Source: Pedobacter cryoconitis (lineage in GTDB: Bacteria; Bacteroidota; Bacteroidia; Sphingobacteriales; Sphingobacteriaceae). From it: 64,000 nt of DNA. The first letter of the stretch is position 1. Every line of letters starts with the position of its first letter. Made by a program: the position numbers and the translations under genes. Positions 8,701-17,525 of the stretch are shown here, piece by piece. The notes beneath the pieces are model-generated. The model saw nothing but the letters and a program-made list of their open reading frames with translations, was not told where the DNA came from and did no database searches. The stretch covers positions 1,759,090-1,823,089 of the forward strand of contig JAAAFW010000015.1 of assembly GCA_019352875.1 (NCBI GenBank), written 5' to 3'.

Positions 8701-9609
8701 ATGGAGATCAGACAACTCGGATATTTTATAAAAGCAGCGGAAATGCTTCATTTCACGGCCGCTGCAGAAGCATGTTTTGTAACCCAGTCAACGCTTTCGC
8801 AACAAATCAAACAACTCGAAGATGAACTGGGCCTGCTCCTGTTTGACCGGATTGGAAAACAAGTTCGGTTAACTGAGGCTGGTAGTATATTTTTACACCA
8901 TGCAAAACAGATTATTCTGGATATTAAGAAATCCAAACAAGCTATTTTTGAACTGGCCAACCTGGTTAACGGAGAATTAAAAATAGGTGTTACTTATGCC
9001 TTTAGTTCCCTCCTGCTACCTGCACTCGGACCTTTCTCAGCTCAGTATCCCGGTATCAGAATCCATGTAGAGTATGGTACCGCAGGAGAACTGGAGAACA
9101 AACTCCGCACTGCAGATCTGGATATTATTCTTGCTTTCCACGAACAGTCGGACAATATGGGTCTGGAAATGGAGCCCCTGTTTTCATCGAGGATCATGAT
9201 GGTCACTTCCCGCAAAAATCCCGCTGCAATGCTTAAAAAGATTTCCTTGAAAGAATTGGGGAAACTGGAACTAATCCTGCCTAGCAACGGCTTCAGTTCG
9301 AGAGACCTGCTTAATGAGATTTTCAGAAAAAATCAGATTGTCCCTAATATAAAAATAGAGATGAATGATATACACAGCCTGCTTTCAATGGTTGAAAAGG
9401 GCAACTGGTCTACAATAATCAATGAAAAAGTAGTGGGTAACTGGGCATCACTTTGCGCGGTTCCGATAACAGGCAAAGAACTGCATAAACAGGCTTTTAT
9501 CCTGTGGCAAAAAGGTGTATACAGGAAAAGAGCTGCTGTATTATTTGTCGAAGAGCTGATGAAAGTTTATAAAGGGGCTCCAAAGAAGCCCCAGATATCA
9601 GACTTGTAG
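8701..9609 (+). CDS. LysR-family transcriptional regulator
   Basis: A 302-residue LysR regulator. The N-terminal winged helix is clear (residues 1-60: MEIRQLGYFIKAAEMLHFT, then QSTLSQQIKQLEDELGLLLF). A periplasmic-binding-like effector domain spans about 90-290. It resembles the CynR/OxyR-like branch by general appearance only. The gene is divergent from the MFS exporter, the usual arrangement for a regulator and its target. Its 3' end overlaps the 3' end of ribB by 12 bases on the opposite strand. The effector is not predictable. Confidence 0.88.
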   Translation: MEIRQLGYFIKAAEMLHFTAAAEACFVTQSTLSQQIKQLEDELGLLLFDRIGKQVRLTEAGSIFLHHAKQIILDIKKSKQAIFELANLVNGELKIGVTYAFSSLLLPALGPFSAQYPGIRIHVEYGTAGELENKLRTADLDIILAFHEQSDNMGLEMEPLFSSRIMMVTSRKNPAAMLKKISLKELGKLELILPSNGFSSRDLLNEIFRKNQIVPNIKIEMNDIHSLLSMVEKGNWSTIINEKVVGNWASLCAVPITGKELHKQAFILWQKGVYRKRAAVLFVEELMKVYKGAPKKPQISDL

Positions 9610-10248
9610 TGATAAGCGATATTGAAAAATATCCTCGACGGATACTACTGTTGATGATTGTTTTCTGGCGAATAAAGAAATCTCAGGCAGACGAGCCATT
9701 GTTCCATCTTCGTTAGTCAGTTCGCAAAGTACTGCCGACGGTTTAAGACCAGCAAGAACCATTAAATCGATACTCGCTTCTGTATGACCTCTTCTTCCAA
9801 AAACTCCATCAGCATTTGCGCGAAGCGGGAATATATGGCCTGGCCTTGATAAGTGTGCCGGTTCGGCCTTATCTGCAACTGCCGTTCTTATAGTTTGAAT
9901 TCTGTCTGCAGCAGAAACGCCGGTAGTAACGCCTTCTTTTGCCTCAATCGTAATGGTAAAGGGTGTATGAAACTTACTGGTATTTACCTGTACCATTGGG
10001 TGGAGTTCCAGCTGATCTGCACGCTCCGCAGTCAGACACAGACATACAATACCACTGCATTCTCTGATCATCAGCGCCATATCTGAAACAGTCATACTTT
10101 CTGCCGGATAAATCAGATCACCTTCATTTTCTCTGCTCTCATCATCTACAACAAGGACACCTCTGCCTGCTTTAAGGCTTTCAAGGGCATTTTCAACTCT
10201 TTCCTTATAATTAGTCCCGAATAATGACAGTTCATTGTGATCTTCCAT
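9598..10248 (-). CDS. ribB: 3,4-dihydroxy-2-butanone 4-phosphate synthase
   Basis: RibB converts ribulose 5-phosphate into formate and the four-carbon precursor of riboflavin. The 216-residue product starts at 10248, where MEDHNELSLFGTNYKERVEN aligns with the usual RibB N-terminus; the open frame continues 17 codons upstream (10299), but that part looks spurious. Metal and substrate motifs are present: DDESRENEGDL (acidic metal-binding loop) and GHTEASIDLMVLAG near the C-terminus. There is no fused RibA domain. Riboflavin supply is relevant to the flavoproteins in this window, but the link is only positional. No FMN riboswitch is visible upstream. Confidence 0.92.
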   Translation of the reverse strand: MEDHNELSLFGTNYKERVENALESLKAGRGVLVVDDESRENEGDLIYPAESMTVSDMALMIRECSGIVCLCLTAERADQLELHPMVQVNTSKFHTPFTITIEAKEGVTTGVSAADRIQTIRTAVADKAEPAHLSRPGHIFPLRANADGVFGRRGHTEASIDLMVLAGLKPSAVLCELTNEDGTMARLPEISLFARKQSSTVVSVEDIFQYRLSLQV

Positions 10249-10329
10249 AAAAATATTAATTGTGATTACGGCTGCAAAGGTGAAGATTAAACTCCTCATT
10301 TCAAATTAAAGAAATCATTCCCCGGATTT

Positions 10330-11619
10330 TCAGGCAGGAAAGGTCAGATAAAACTGACTACCCTTGCCTAATGTGCTTTCCAGACGGATTTCACCATGCT
10401 GAATATCCATAAAATCTTTACACAGCACCAAGCCCAAACCGATTCCTTTCTCCTGGTTAGTACCAAAAGTATTCTCAGACTGCAGGCAGAAGATGTTATT
10501 AATCCGATCACCCGCAATACCGATCCCCGTATCAGAGATGCAGATCCGGCAAGTGTCTCCATCGGCTGACTCCTCTGCTATAATCTGAATTAACCCTCCG
10601 GAAGGCGTAAATTTGATTGCATTGTTCAACAGGTTTCTGATAACCAATTCCAGCATATCCCTATCTGCGGTTAACATCATTTCCTCTGGAATAGATGTCT
10701 CTATGGTAATGTTTTTTTGTGCGGCCAAACTTCTTTTGAGGGCGAGCGTTTCCTTAATCGCCTCTGCAAGAAAGATCTGCTGTAGTTTTACATGCATACC
10801 TTCCATCTGACTTTTGCTCCAGGACAAAAGGTTTGTTAATAATTGTCCGGTATACTTGGTCTCCTTCAATAACCCCTGGTTAACCATTCTGGTCTCGTCT
10901 TCGGTCAAATCGGTATGAAGGGACAATTCCAAATACGACTGAATAGAATTCAGGGGAGACCGAAGATCATGCGCCAGAATAGAAAAAAGTCGGTTTAATG
11001 CTGAATTTGAATGTTTTAAAGCCGCTGACCTTTCTTCAACCAGAAAACGTTCCCGGTTGTACTGATTGGTTAATGTACGCATCAGAACATAAACGAAAAG
11101 CAACGATAATGTATACAGAAAAACGGCATCCAGGTATCTGACATATAAACTATTATATCTCCCCTGGAGCTGATCGGGGTTATGATACTGATAATAAAAC
11201 AAGCCTGAAACGACAGCTAAATTCACAAGCATCCATAACCACCGCTGTTTTAGTGGAACCATAGCCATGAGCAGGAGAAAAAAGACTAGATAAATTGACA
11301 GCCCCGGGCCATCAATACCTGAACTATTCAGAAAGTAAAAAACAAACAACGCATTTCCCTGAACTGCATAGATCATTATACCTAACCCTAATCTCCCTTT
11401 AAATCTCGACTGATAACATGCAAAAGCAAGTGCAAGCGTTGCCGGCGCAAGTATAAACAACAGATTATCTAATCCTGCGAGGAAATCAAATACGAGACCA
11501 GAAATAAAAAGAATAAGACTGGCCAGACAGGTGACATGAAAGATACGGCTCTCCAGAGAGTGTCCCAATGCCTTGTTCCTGATGGTTTTCCAGGTTTCCG
11601 AAGATACTTTGCTGCTCAT
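10330..11619 (-). CDS. Orphan membrane sensor histidine kinase
   Basis: A 429-residue sensor kinase. About six N-terminal membrane helices (residues 30-190) lead into a short coiled linker. The HisKA H-box is AHDLRSPLNSI (His at about 217). ATPase motifs follow: an N-box LLNNAIKFTPSGG at about 338, a G1 box SDTGIGI and a G2 box GIGLGLVLCKDFM. No response regulator is adjacent. Its start is 117 bases from the divergent ccoI gene, so an FNR-type site lies in their shared promoter region. The signal sensed is unknown. Confidence 0.88.
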   Translation of the reverse strand: MSSKVSSETWKTIRNKALGHSLESRIFHVTCLASLILFISGLVFDFLAGLDNLLFILAPATLALAFACYQSRFKGRLGLGIMIYAVQGNALFVFYFLNSSGIDGPGLSIYLVFFLLLMAMVPLKQRWLWMLVNLAVVSGLFYYQYHNPDQLQGRYNSLYVRYLDAVFLYTLSLLFVYVLMRTLTNQYNRERFLVEERSAALKHSNSALNRLFSILAHDLRSPLNSIQSYLELSLHTDLTEDETRMVNQGLLKETKYTGQLLTNLLSWSKSQMEGMHVKLQQIFLAEAIKETLALKRSLAAQKNITIETSIPEEMMLTADRDMLELVIRNLLNNAIKFTPSGGLIQIIAEESADGDTCRICISDTGIGIAGDRINNIFCLQSENTFGTNQEKGIGLGLVLCKDFMDIQHGEIRLESTLGKGSQFYLTFPA

Positions 11620-11655
11620 GCTTTTTCCTGCTCAATATTTAGTGTCTAATATTAA

Positions 11656-11667
11656 TGACGCAGATCA
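11656..11667. promoter_or_regulatory. FNR-type site upstream of ccoI
   Basis: TGACGCAGATCA fits TGA-N6-TCA, the core shared by FNR/CRP-family sites (FNR core TGAT-N4-ATCA, here with one half-site base changed). A weak -7 candidate, TATAAAGC, at about 11694-11701 would put the site centre near -42, the classical activator position. Regulation by the FNR-type response regulator at 21946-23004 is inferred. Confidence 0.5.
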
Positions 11668-11736
11668 CATTTTGCCTGTATCAGTGTCATTTTTATAAAG
11701 CAGGATCAAAGCGACTTTTGAGGAATTTCCTCCCGT

Positions 11737-14124
11737 ATGAATACACTTACAAAACCCAGCATTGAAACCAGTTGCTATCATTGTGGAGATAGCCTACCTA
11801 TTAAACCCTATAACTCAGGAGACAAACTGTTCTGCTGCCTGGGTTGCAAAGGTGTTTACCAGATACTGGAAAAACATAACTTATCTGCTTACTATACTTA
11901 TAATATTGTACCGGGCAAATTAGGAAAAAAAAATCAACAAAAATTTGATTACCTGGATGAAAGTTCAATTAATGAGAAACTTATCGATTACCGGGATGAA
12001 AAAATTTCTGTTATAACCTTATATATACCCGCTATTCACTGCAGTTCGTGTATCTGGCTACTGGAGCACTTGCATCAGTTGAACCCCGCAATCCTTCAAA
12101 GCAGAACAGACTTCCTGAAAAAACAAGTATCCATAACCTTCAATCACAATACCAGTCTGCGAAAAGTGGTAGAAACTCTTTCGTCAATCGGCTATGAACC
12201 ACTTATTAGCCTGCAGGATATGGTGCAGAAACAACAAGCAGATCAAAGTGGACGTAAACTGGTTAGTAAAATTGCTGTGGCAGGTTTCTGCTTTGGAAAT
12301 GTAATGCTGTTAAGCTTTCCTGATTATTTTGGCCTTTCAGAACTGGAATCAAACTTCAGAAACTTCTTCGGATACATTAACCTGGCTTTATCCCTTCCTG
12401 TATTACTTTACAGCTCCAGGGATTACTTTAGCTCCGCATGGAACAACCTTAAAAACGGAGTGCTGAACCTGGATTTCCCGCTGGCCCTTGGAATTGCCGT
12501 CATGTTTATCCGGTCTGTCACTGAAATCCTGCTGCAAACAGGGCCGGGTTTTGTAGACACTTTATGTTCATTGGTATTTTTCCTGCTCATCGGCAGATGG
12601 ATGCAGCAGCGGACCTATCATTACCTTTCATTTGAAAGGGATTATCGCTCCTACTTCCCTGTAGCAGTGACCAGATTGTTAGATGGAAATGAAAAGTCTG
12701 TGCCTTTACAGGAATTGCAGATTGCAGATCGTATTCTGATCCGAAGTAATGAAATTATTCCAGCTGATGCCATTTTGCTTAAGGGTAAGGCAAAGCTGGA
12801 CTTTAGCTTTGTAACCGGCGAATCGGCTCCCGTTGATAAGGTACTGGGCGAGATAATTTATGCAGGGGGCAGACAGCTAAGTGGTGCTATCGAGCTCGAG
12901 GTTCTTAAACCTGTGTCTCAGAGTTACCTGACCAAACTGTGGAACAATGAGAGTTTTCAGAGCATTAAGGACCCAATAAAAACATTCAGTGACAAAGCAA
13001 GTAAATATTTCAGCATCGTGTTGTTGCTCATCGCTTTTAGCTCTGGTTTTTATTGGCTAGGAACCGATTTAAACCGTGCAGCGGCTGCATTTACTGCCGT
13101 TTTGATTATTGCCTGCCCTTGTGCACTGGCACTTAGTTCTCCTTTTACACTCGCTGCCGTACTTAGCATTTTCGACAAAAACAAACTCTATTTGAAAAGT
13201 ACAGCGGTCATCGAAGAACTTGCAAAAATTGATACCATTGTATTTGATAAAACAGGTACAATTACCAATCCGGATGCAGGAGATCTGCATTTTACAGGAA
13301 TACTCAGTCAGGAGCAAAAGCAAGCTGTTTCGGATGTGGCCAGAAATTCAGGTCACCCCCTGAGCAGGGAACTTGTTAAATGGCTTGGCTTGTCGCCGGG
13401 CAATGACGTATTCCGTTATCGTGAAATGGTAGGCAGGGGTTTAACCGGTATTGTCAATAATCACCAGATCAGAATTGGAAGCGCAAGTTTTCTCGGTCTG
13501 CAGACCATAGTTAAGGGAAGCGCAGTTCATATTGAGATAGATAATCATTACTGTGGCTATTTTATAGCGGCGCAGCAATGGAGAGAGGGCTTTAAAGCAT
13601 TGTCCGGGCAACTTTCTGTACGCTATGACCTGCATTTACTTTCCGGTGATCAGGATCATGACCGCCGTTTATTAAGTCCGTTTTTTCCGGGTACACAACA
13701 AATGAAATTCAGGCAGAGCCCGCAGCAGAAATTGGACTATATCAAAAACCTCCAGAAACGTGGCAAGCGGGTGCTGATGATCGGGGACGGTTTAAATGAT
13801 GCGGGAGCGCTGCGTCAGAGCAACCTGGGTATTGCGGTTACTGATGACATCAATAATTTTTCCCCGGGCTGCGACGGAATTCTGGATGGTAAAGCTTTTG
13901 GCCGGCTACCACTATTTATTAAACAAGCTAAAGATGCAGTAAAAGTTATTCATATGAGCTTTGCTATCTCCTTGCTTTATAATGCTGTCGGACTTTTCAT
14001 TGCAGTTCAGGGCAAGCTCTCCCCGCTCATGGCAGCTATTCTTATGCCCATGAGTACGATCACTATTATCCTGTTTACTACACTGTGCGCGAGGTATTAC
14101 GCCAGAAAAAACAAGCTCCTATGA
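11737..14124 (+). CDS. ccoI: Copper-transporting P1B-ATPase for cbb3 assembly
   Basis: CcoI/FixI (795 residues) pumps copper across the membrane for insertion into the cbb3 oxidase. In order: an N-terminal zinc-ribbon-like domain (CYHCGDSLP, CCLGCKGVYQIL; residues 13-45), a heavy-metal-associated domain with the CSSC pair in IPAIHCSSCIW (about 98-108), membrane helices, the phosphatase motif TGES, the metal-site helix CPC in IIACPCALALSSPF (about 457-470), the phosphorylation motif DKTGTIT, an HP motif in GHPLSREL and the hinge GDGLNDAGAL. It overlaps ccoS by 4 bases (ATGA). It opens the cbb3 cluster, here placed before the structural genes. Confidence 0.95.
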   Translation: MNTLTKPSIETSCYHCGDSLPIKPYNSGDKLFCCLGCKGVYQILEKHNLSAYYTYNIVPGKLGKKNQQKFDYLDESSINEKLIDYRDEKISVITLYIPAIHCSSCIWLLEHLHQLNPAILQSRTDFLKKQVSITFNHNTSLRKVVETLSSIGYEPLISLQDMVQKQQADQSGRKLVSKIAVAGFCFGNVMLLSFPDYFGLSELESNFRNFFGYINLALSLPVLLYSSRDYFSSAWNNLKNGVLNLDFPLALGIAVMFIRSVTEILLQTGPGFVDTLCSLVFFLLIGRWMQQRTYHYLSFERDYRSYFPVAVTRLLDGNEKSVPLQELQIADRILIRSNEIIPADAILLKGKAKLDFSFVTGESAPVDKVLGEIIYAGGRQLSGAIELEVLKPVSQSYLTKLWNNESFQSIKDPIKTFSDKASKYFSIVLLLIAFSSGFYWLGTDLNRAAAAFTAVLIIACPCALALSSPFTLAAVLSIFDKNKLYLKSTAVIEELAKIDTIVFDKTGTITNPDAGDLHFTGILSQEQKQAVSDVARNSGHPLSRELVKWLGLSPGNDVFRYREMVGRGLTGIVNNHQIRIGSASFLGLQTIVKGSAVHIEIDNHYCGYFIAAQQWREGFKALSGQLSVRYDLHLLSGDQDHDRRLLSPFFPGTQQMKFRQSPQQKLDYIKNLQKRGKRVLMIGDGLNDAGALRQSNLGIAVTDDINNFSPGCDGILDGKAFGRLPLFIKQAKDAVKVIHMSFAISLLYNAVGLFIAVQGKLSPLMAAILMPMSTITIILFTTLCARYYARKNKLL

Positions 14125-14309
14125 ACATGATATTTATTTTAATCGGATTCAGTATGCTGCTGGCACTGATTTTTTTGATCGCCTTTTTCTGGGCCAGCAA
14201 ATCGGGACAGAACGACGATCTCTATACTCCGGGGGTCAGAATCTTATTTGATGACGATAAACCAGTGGACGATGTGGTAAAAAGTGACGAGGATCACCAA
14301 GCCCCATAA
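14121..14309 (+). CDS. ccoS: cbb3 oxidase maturation protein CcoS
   Basis: A 62-residue protein with one N-terminal membrane helix (MNMIFILIGFSMLLALIFLI), then an acidic tail. It matches CcoS, which is needed for cofactor insertion into cbb3 oxidase. The start at 14121 is set by the ATGA overlap with ccoI; a frame 12 codons longer exists but would lie inside ccoI. The segment DDLYTPGVRILFDDD is the usual CcoS motif (segment DLxTPxxRILFDD). The structural gene ccoNO follows after 68 bases. Confidence 0.9.
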   Translation: MNMIFILIGFSMLLALIFLIAFFWASKSGQNDDLYTPGVRILFDDDKPVDDVVKSDEDHQAP

Positions 14310-14377
14310 CTCCTGTCACACTCCTGCAGAGCCGCACAGGCTAATTTTACAACCATAAACAATTCACTATTTTTCTC

Positions 14378-16489
14378 ATGACTGAAAAATTTCATTACGA
14401 CAACAAGATCGTCAGAAACTTCGCTATCGCCACCATCGTCTGGGGTATAGTCGGGATGACGGTCGGGCTGCTCATAGCCATGCAGCTGATTAAACCAGCA
14501 CTCAATTTAGGCTCACAGTATACGACCTTCGGCCGGATAAGACCTTTGCACACCAATGCAGTGATCTTTGCCTTTGTCGGTAATGCTATTTTCATGGGAG
14601 TCTATTATTCGTTACAAAGACTACTGAAAGCGAGGATGTTCAGTGACGTGTTGAGTAAGATCCACTTCTGGGGCTGGCAGCTGATCATTGTAGCTACAGC
14701 GATTACACTTCCACTGGGCTTGACAACCTCCCATGAGTACGCAGAAATGGAATGGCCAATTGATATAGCTATTACAGTGATCTGGGTCGCTTTCGGAGTA
14801 AATATGTTCGGGACAATTATCAAGAGACGGGAAAAACATATGTACGTGGCTATCTGGTTTTATATCGCCACATTCGTAACCGTCGCAGTACTGCATATTG
14901 TAAATTCTATACAGTTACCTATCTCTGCTTTCAAAAGTTATTATCTGTATGCAGGTGTCCAGGATGCACTTGTACAGTGGTGGTACGGCCACAATGCCGT
15001 AGCATTTTTTCTGACCACACCATACCTCGGAATGATGTATTATTTCCTACCTAAGATGGCCAACCGCCCGGTTTACTCCTATAAATTGAGTATCCTGCAT
15101 TTCTGGTCACTTATTTTCATTTATATCTGGGCAGGCCCTCATCATCTGCTTTACACTTCGCTGCCTGGCTGGGCCCAATCTTTAGGTGTGGCTTTCTCTA
15201 TCATGCTGATTGCACCTAGCTGGGGCGGTATGATTAATGGTCTGCTGACCCTGCGCGGCGCATGGGATAAAGTACGGGAAGATCCTAAACTGAAGTTTAT
15301 GGTCGTAGGTCTTACTGCTTATGGTATGGCTACTTTTGAAGGCCCTATGCTTGCATTGAAACAGATCAATGCAATCGCGCACTATACAGACTGGATAGTT
15401 GCACACGTCCATGTGGGTGCATTGGGATGGAATGGATTCCTCACCTTTGGAATTTTGTACTGGCTAATACCAAGAATCTATAAAACAGAGCTCTACTCTA
15501 AAAAACTGGCTTCTTTCCATTTCTGGATCGGAACGTTAGGGATTATTTTCTACGCGGTTCCCTTATACTTCGCGGGTTTTACACAAGGCCTGATGTGGAA
15601 AGAATTTACACCCGAAGGTGTATTAAAATATCCTAATTTCCTGGAAACAGTACTGCAGATTATTCCAATGTACATGTTACGTGCTATCGGCGGTGCAATG
15701 TACCTGACGGGTGTGATCGTGATGACTTACAATCTGATCAAGACTATGAAAGCTGGCCAGCTGGTTGCAGATGAACCTGCAGAAGCACAGGCATTACAGG
15801 CAGACTATATACCTCAGGGTGCAGAGAAAAAATTCCATCGCATACTCGAACGTAAACCAATGGTATTTATGATCCTGTCTTTAGTAGTGATCCTGATAGG
15901 CGGTATGATCGAAATGATGCCAACTTTCACTGTAAAATCAAATATACCCACAATCAGCAGTGTCAAACCTTATACACCGCTTGAACTCCAGGGACGTGAT
16001 GTTTATATCCGGGAAGGTTGCGTAAGCTGTCATTCTCAGATGATCCGTCCGTTCCGTTCCGAAACTGAGCGTTACGGAGAATACAGCAAAGCCGGGGAAT
16101 TTGTCTATGACCACCCGTTCCTTTGGGGCTCGAAAAGAACAGGACCTGATTTGCAGCGTGAAGGTGGAAAATACGGTAATGCCTGGCATTATAACCACAT
16201 GCTTGATCCGGAAACGATGTCTCCGGGAAGTATAATGCCACCTTATGAATGGCTGATTACACAAAAACTCGATACGACAACCACCCGTTCCAAAATAAAC
16301 GCCATGCGTACGCTGGGAGTTCCTTACGCATTGGGTTATGAAAACAAAGCAAATGCGGAACTCGATGAACAGGCAAAGATGATTGCGGCAGATCTGAAGC
16401 AGAACAATATTAAAGTGAAAAGTGACAAGGAAATTATTGCACTGATCGCTTACCTGCAACGATTGGGTACAGATATTAAGGTTAAATAA
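14378..16489 (+). CDS. ccoNO: cbb3 cytochrome oxidase, fused subunits I and II
   Basis: A 703-residue fusion of CcoN (about residues 1-475) and CcoO (about 490-703), the arrangement usual in Bacteroidota. CcoN holds the heme b and heme b3-CuB centre; its helices and metal ligands are visible (HNAVAFFLTTPYLG, GPHHLLYTSLP, HVHVGALGWNG). After a linker, a membrane anchor at about 491-510 leads into the CcoO cytochrome c domain with one heme motif, C548-VS-C551-H552, followed by SQMIRPF. The enzyme reduces oxygen with high affinity in the cytoplasmic membrane and pumps protons. ccoQ and ccoP follow with 14-base gap and overlap. No promoter was recognised between ccoS and this gene. Confidence 0.96.
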   Translation: MTEKFHYDNKIVRNFAIATIVWGIVGMTVGLLIAMQLIKPALNLGSQYTTFGRIRPLHTNAVIFAFVGNAIFMGVYYSLQRLLKARMFSDVLSKIHFWGWQLIIVATAITLPLGLTTSHEYAEMEWPIDIAITVIWVAFGVNMFGTIIKRREKHMYVAIWFYIATFVTVAVLHIVNSIQLPISAFKSYYLYAGVQDALVQWWYGHNAVAFFLTTPYLGMMYYFLPKMANRPVYSYKLSILHFWSLIFIYIWAGPHHLLYTSLPGWAQSLGVAFSIMLIAPSWGGMINGLLTLRGAWDKVREDPKLKFMVVGLTAYGMATFEGPMLALKQINAIAHYTDWIVAHVHVGALGWNGFLTFGILYWLIPRIYKTELYSKKLASFHFWIGTLGIIFYAVPLYFAGFTQGLMWKEFTPEGVLKYPNFLETVLQIIPMYMLRAIGGAMYLTGVIVMTYNLIKTMKAGQLVADEPAEAQALQADYIPQGAEKKFHRILERKPMVFMILSLVVILIGGMIEMMPTFTVKSNIPTISSVKPYTPLELQGRDVYIREGCVSCHSQMIRPFRSETERYGEYSKAGEFVYDHPFLWGSKRTGPDLQREGGKYGNAWHYNHMLDPETMSPGSIMPPYEWLITQKLDTTTTRSKINAMRTLGVPYALGYENKANAELDEQAKMIAADLKQNNIKVKSDKEIIALIAYLQRLGTDIKVK

Positions 16490-16503
16490 TTAAACGTCAG
16501 ACT

Positions 16504-16710
16504 ATGTTTAAGCAATTTTTAGAACGTGCAGAAGGTAACCAGGTTTACCTGCTTAGTTCATTGGGTATTTTCATGCTCTTTTTTCTTCTGGTTGGTATCC
16601 TGTTGCTGACGATGAAAAAAGAAGAAGTAAACTATATGAGTAACCTCCCTTTAAACGGGGAAGAAGGACAAAACCAAAATAATTCAACAGATGAAAGAAG
16701 TTACAACTAG
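16504..16710 (+). CDS. ccoQ: CcoQ-like small subunit of cbb3 oxidase
   Basis: A 68-residue protein with a single membrane helix (about residues 15-37) and a polar C-terminal tail. Position between ccoNO and ccoP, size and topology fit CcoQ/FixQ, which stabilises the cbb3 complex. Sequence similarity to proteobacterial CcoQ is weak, so the name rests mostly on context. It overlaps the ccoP start by 20 bases. Confidence 0.75.
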   Translation: MFKQFLERAEGNQVYLLSSLGIFMLFFLLVGILLLTMKKEEVNYMSNLPLNGEEGQNQNNSTDERSYN

Positions 16711-17524
16711 CGCCTGGTTTACAGGTAATATATCTACAGACCTGGTCATCTGCATGCTGTTGATTTTCGCAGTTCTGCTTTTATGGGTCGCCTTGCTGTT
16801 GTCAAGAGTGATTAAACTGTATATCACTGAAAAACTCAATCCGCAGCCTTTTGCGTCGGCTGCCGAAAAAGCAGCTTTAGAATCGCTGAAAGAAGTGCAG
16901 GAGCCACAGGTAAAAAAACCGTCGATATGGGAAAAGCTAATGCAGCTTAAACCCCTGGAACAGGAAAAGGATCTGATGATGGACCACAAATTCGATGGCA
17001 TCGCAGAACTTGACAATCCTACACCTGCCTGGTTCATGGTGTTATTCTACGGTACAATCATTTTCGCCGTGGCTTACATGATGAACTACCATGTTTTGGG
17101 TTACGGAATGTCACAAGATGAAGAGTACGCAGCAGAACTGGTGCAGGCAGAAGAGGCTAAAATAGCTTTTCTGGCTAATCCTGCCAATGCAGGAATGGCT
17201 GTCAATGAGAATAATATTGAAGACAATAATGACCCTGCCATACTCCAGAAAGGGGCTGCCTTATATGCAGGCCGTTGTACACCTTGTCATGGGGAACATG
17301 GGGAAGGTATCGTCGGGCCCAACCTGACTGATGAATACTGGTTACATGGCGGTACAGTAAAGGAAGTTTTCAAGACGATCAAATATGGCGTTCCTGATAA
17401 AGGGATGGTGCCCTGGGAAAAATCACTGAGTGCCCAGCAGCTCGCCGATCTGACCCATTATGTATTATCACTGCAGGGAACAAATCCTGCAGGAGCCAAA
17501 GCTCCGCAGGGCAACAAAATGTAA
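16691..17524 (+). CDS. ccoP: cbb3 oxidase subunit III (CcoP), one-heme form
   Basis: A 277-residue membrane-anchored cytochrome c. Hydrophobic helices lie at about residues 15-37 and 114-136; the second is preceded by FDGIAELDNPTPAWF, the signature linker of CcoP. Only one heme c motif is present, C196-TP-C199-H200 in GRCTPCHGEHGEG, with a later methionine (KGMVPW) as probable axial ligand. Classical CcoP has two heme domains, so this is the short form. It delivers electrons to CcoO and CcoN. The ccoG start lies 1 base after its stop. Confidence 0.93.
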   Translation: MKEVTTSAWFTGNISTDLVICMLLIFAVLLLWVALLLSRVIKLYITEKLNPQPFASAAEKAALESLKEVQEPQVKKPSIWEKLMQLKPLEQEKDLMMDHKFDGIAELDNPTPAWFMVLFYGTIIFAVAYMMNYHVLGYGMSQDEEYAAELVQAEEAKIAFLANPANAGMAVNENNIEDNNDPAILQKGAALYAGRCTPCHGEHGEGIVGPNLTDEYWLHGGTVKEVFKTIKYGVPDKGMVPWEKSLSAQQLADLTHYVLSLQGTNPAGAKAPQGNKM

Positions 17525-17525
17525 G

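Noticed and set aside
10249..10330. Possible FMN riboswitch before ribB
   Set aside because: The gap is only about 80 bases and contains none of the conserved FMN-element helices.
14310..14377. Separate regulated promoter for ccoNO
   Set aside because: No -7 element or FNR-type site is visible; read-through from ccoIS is simpler.
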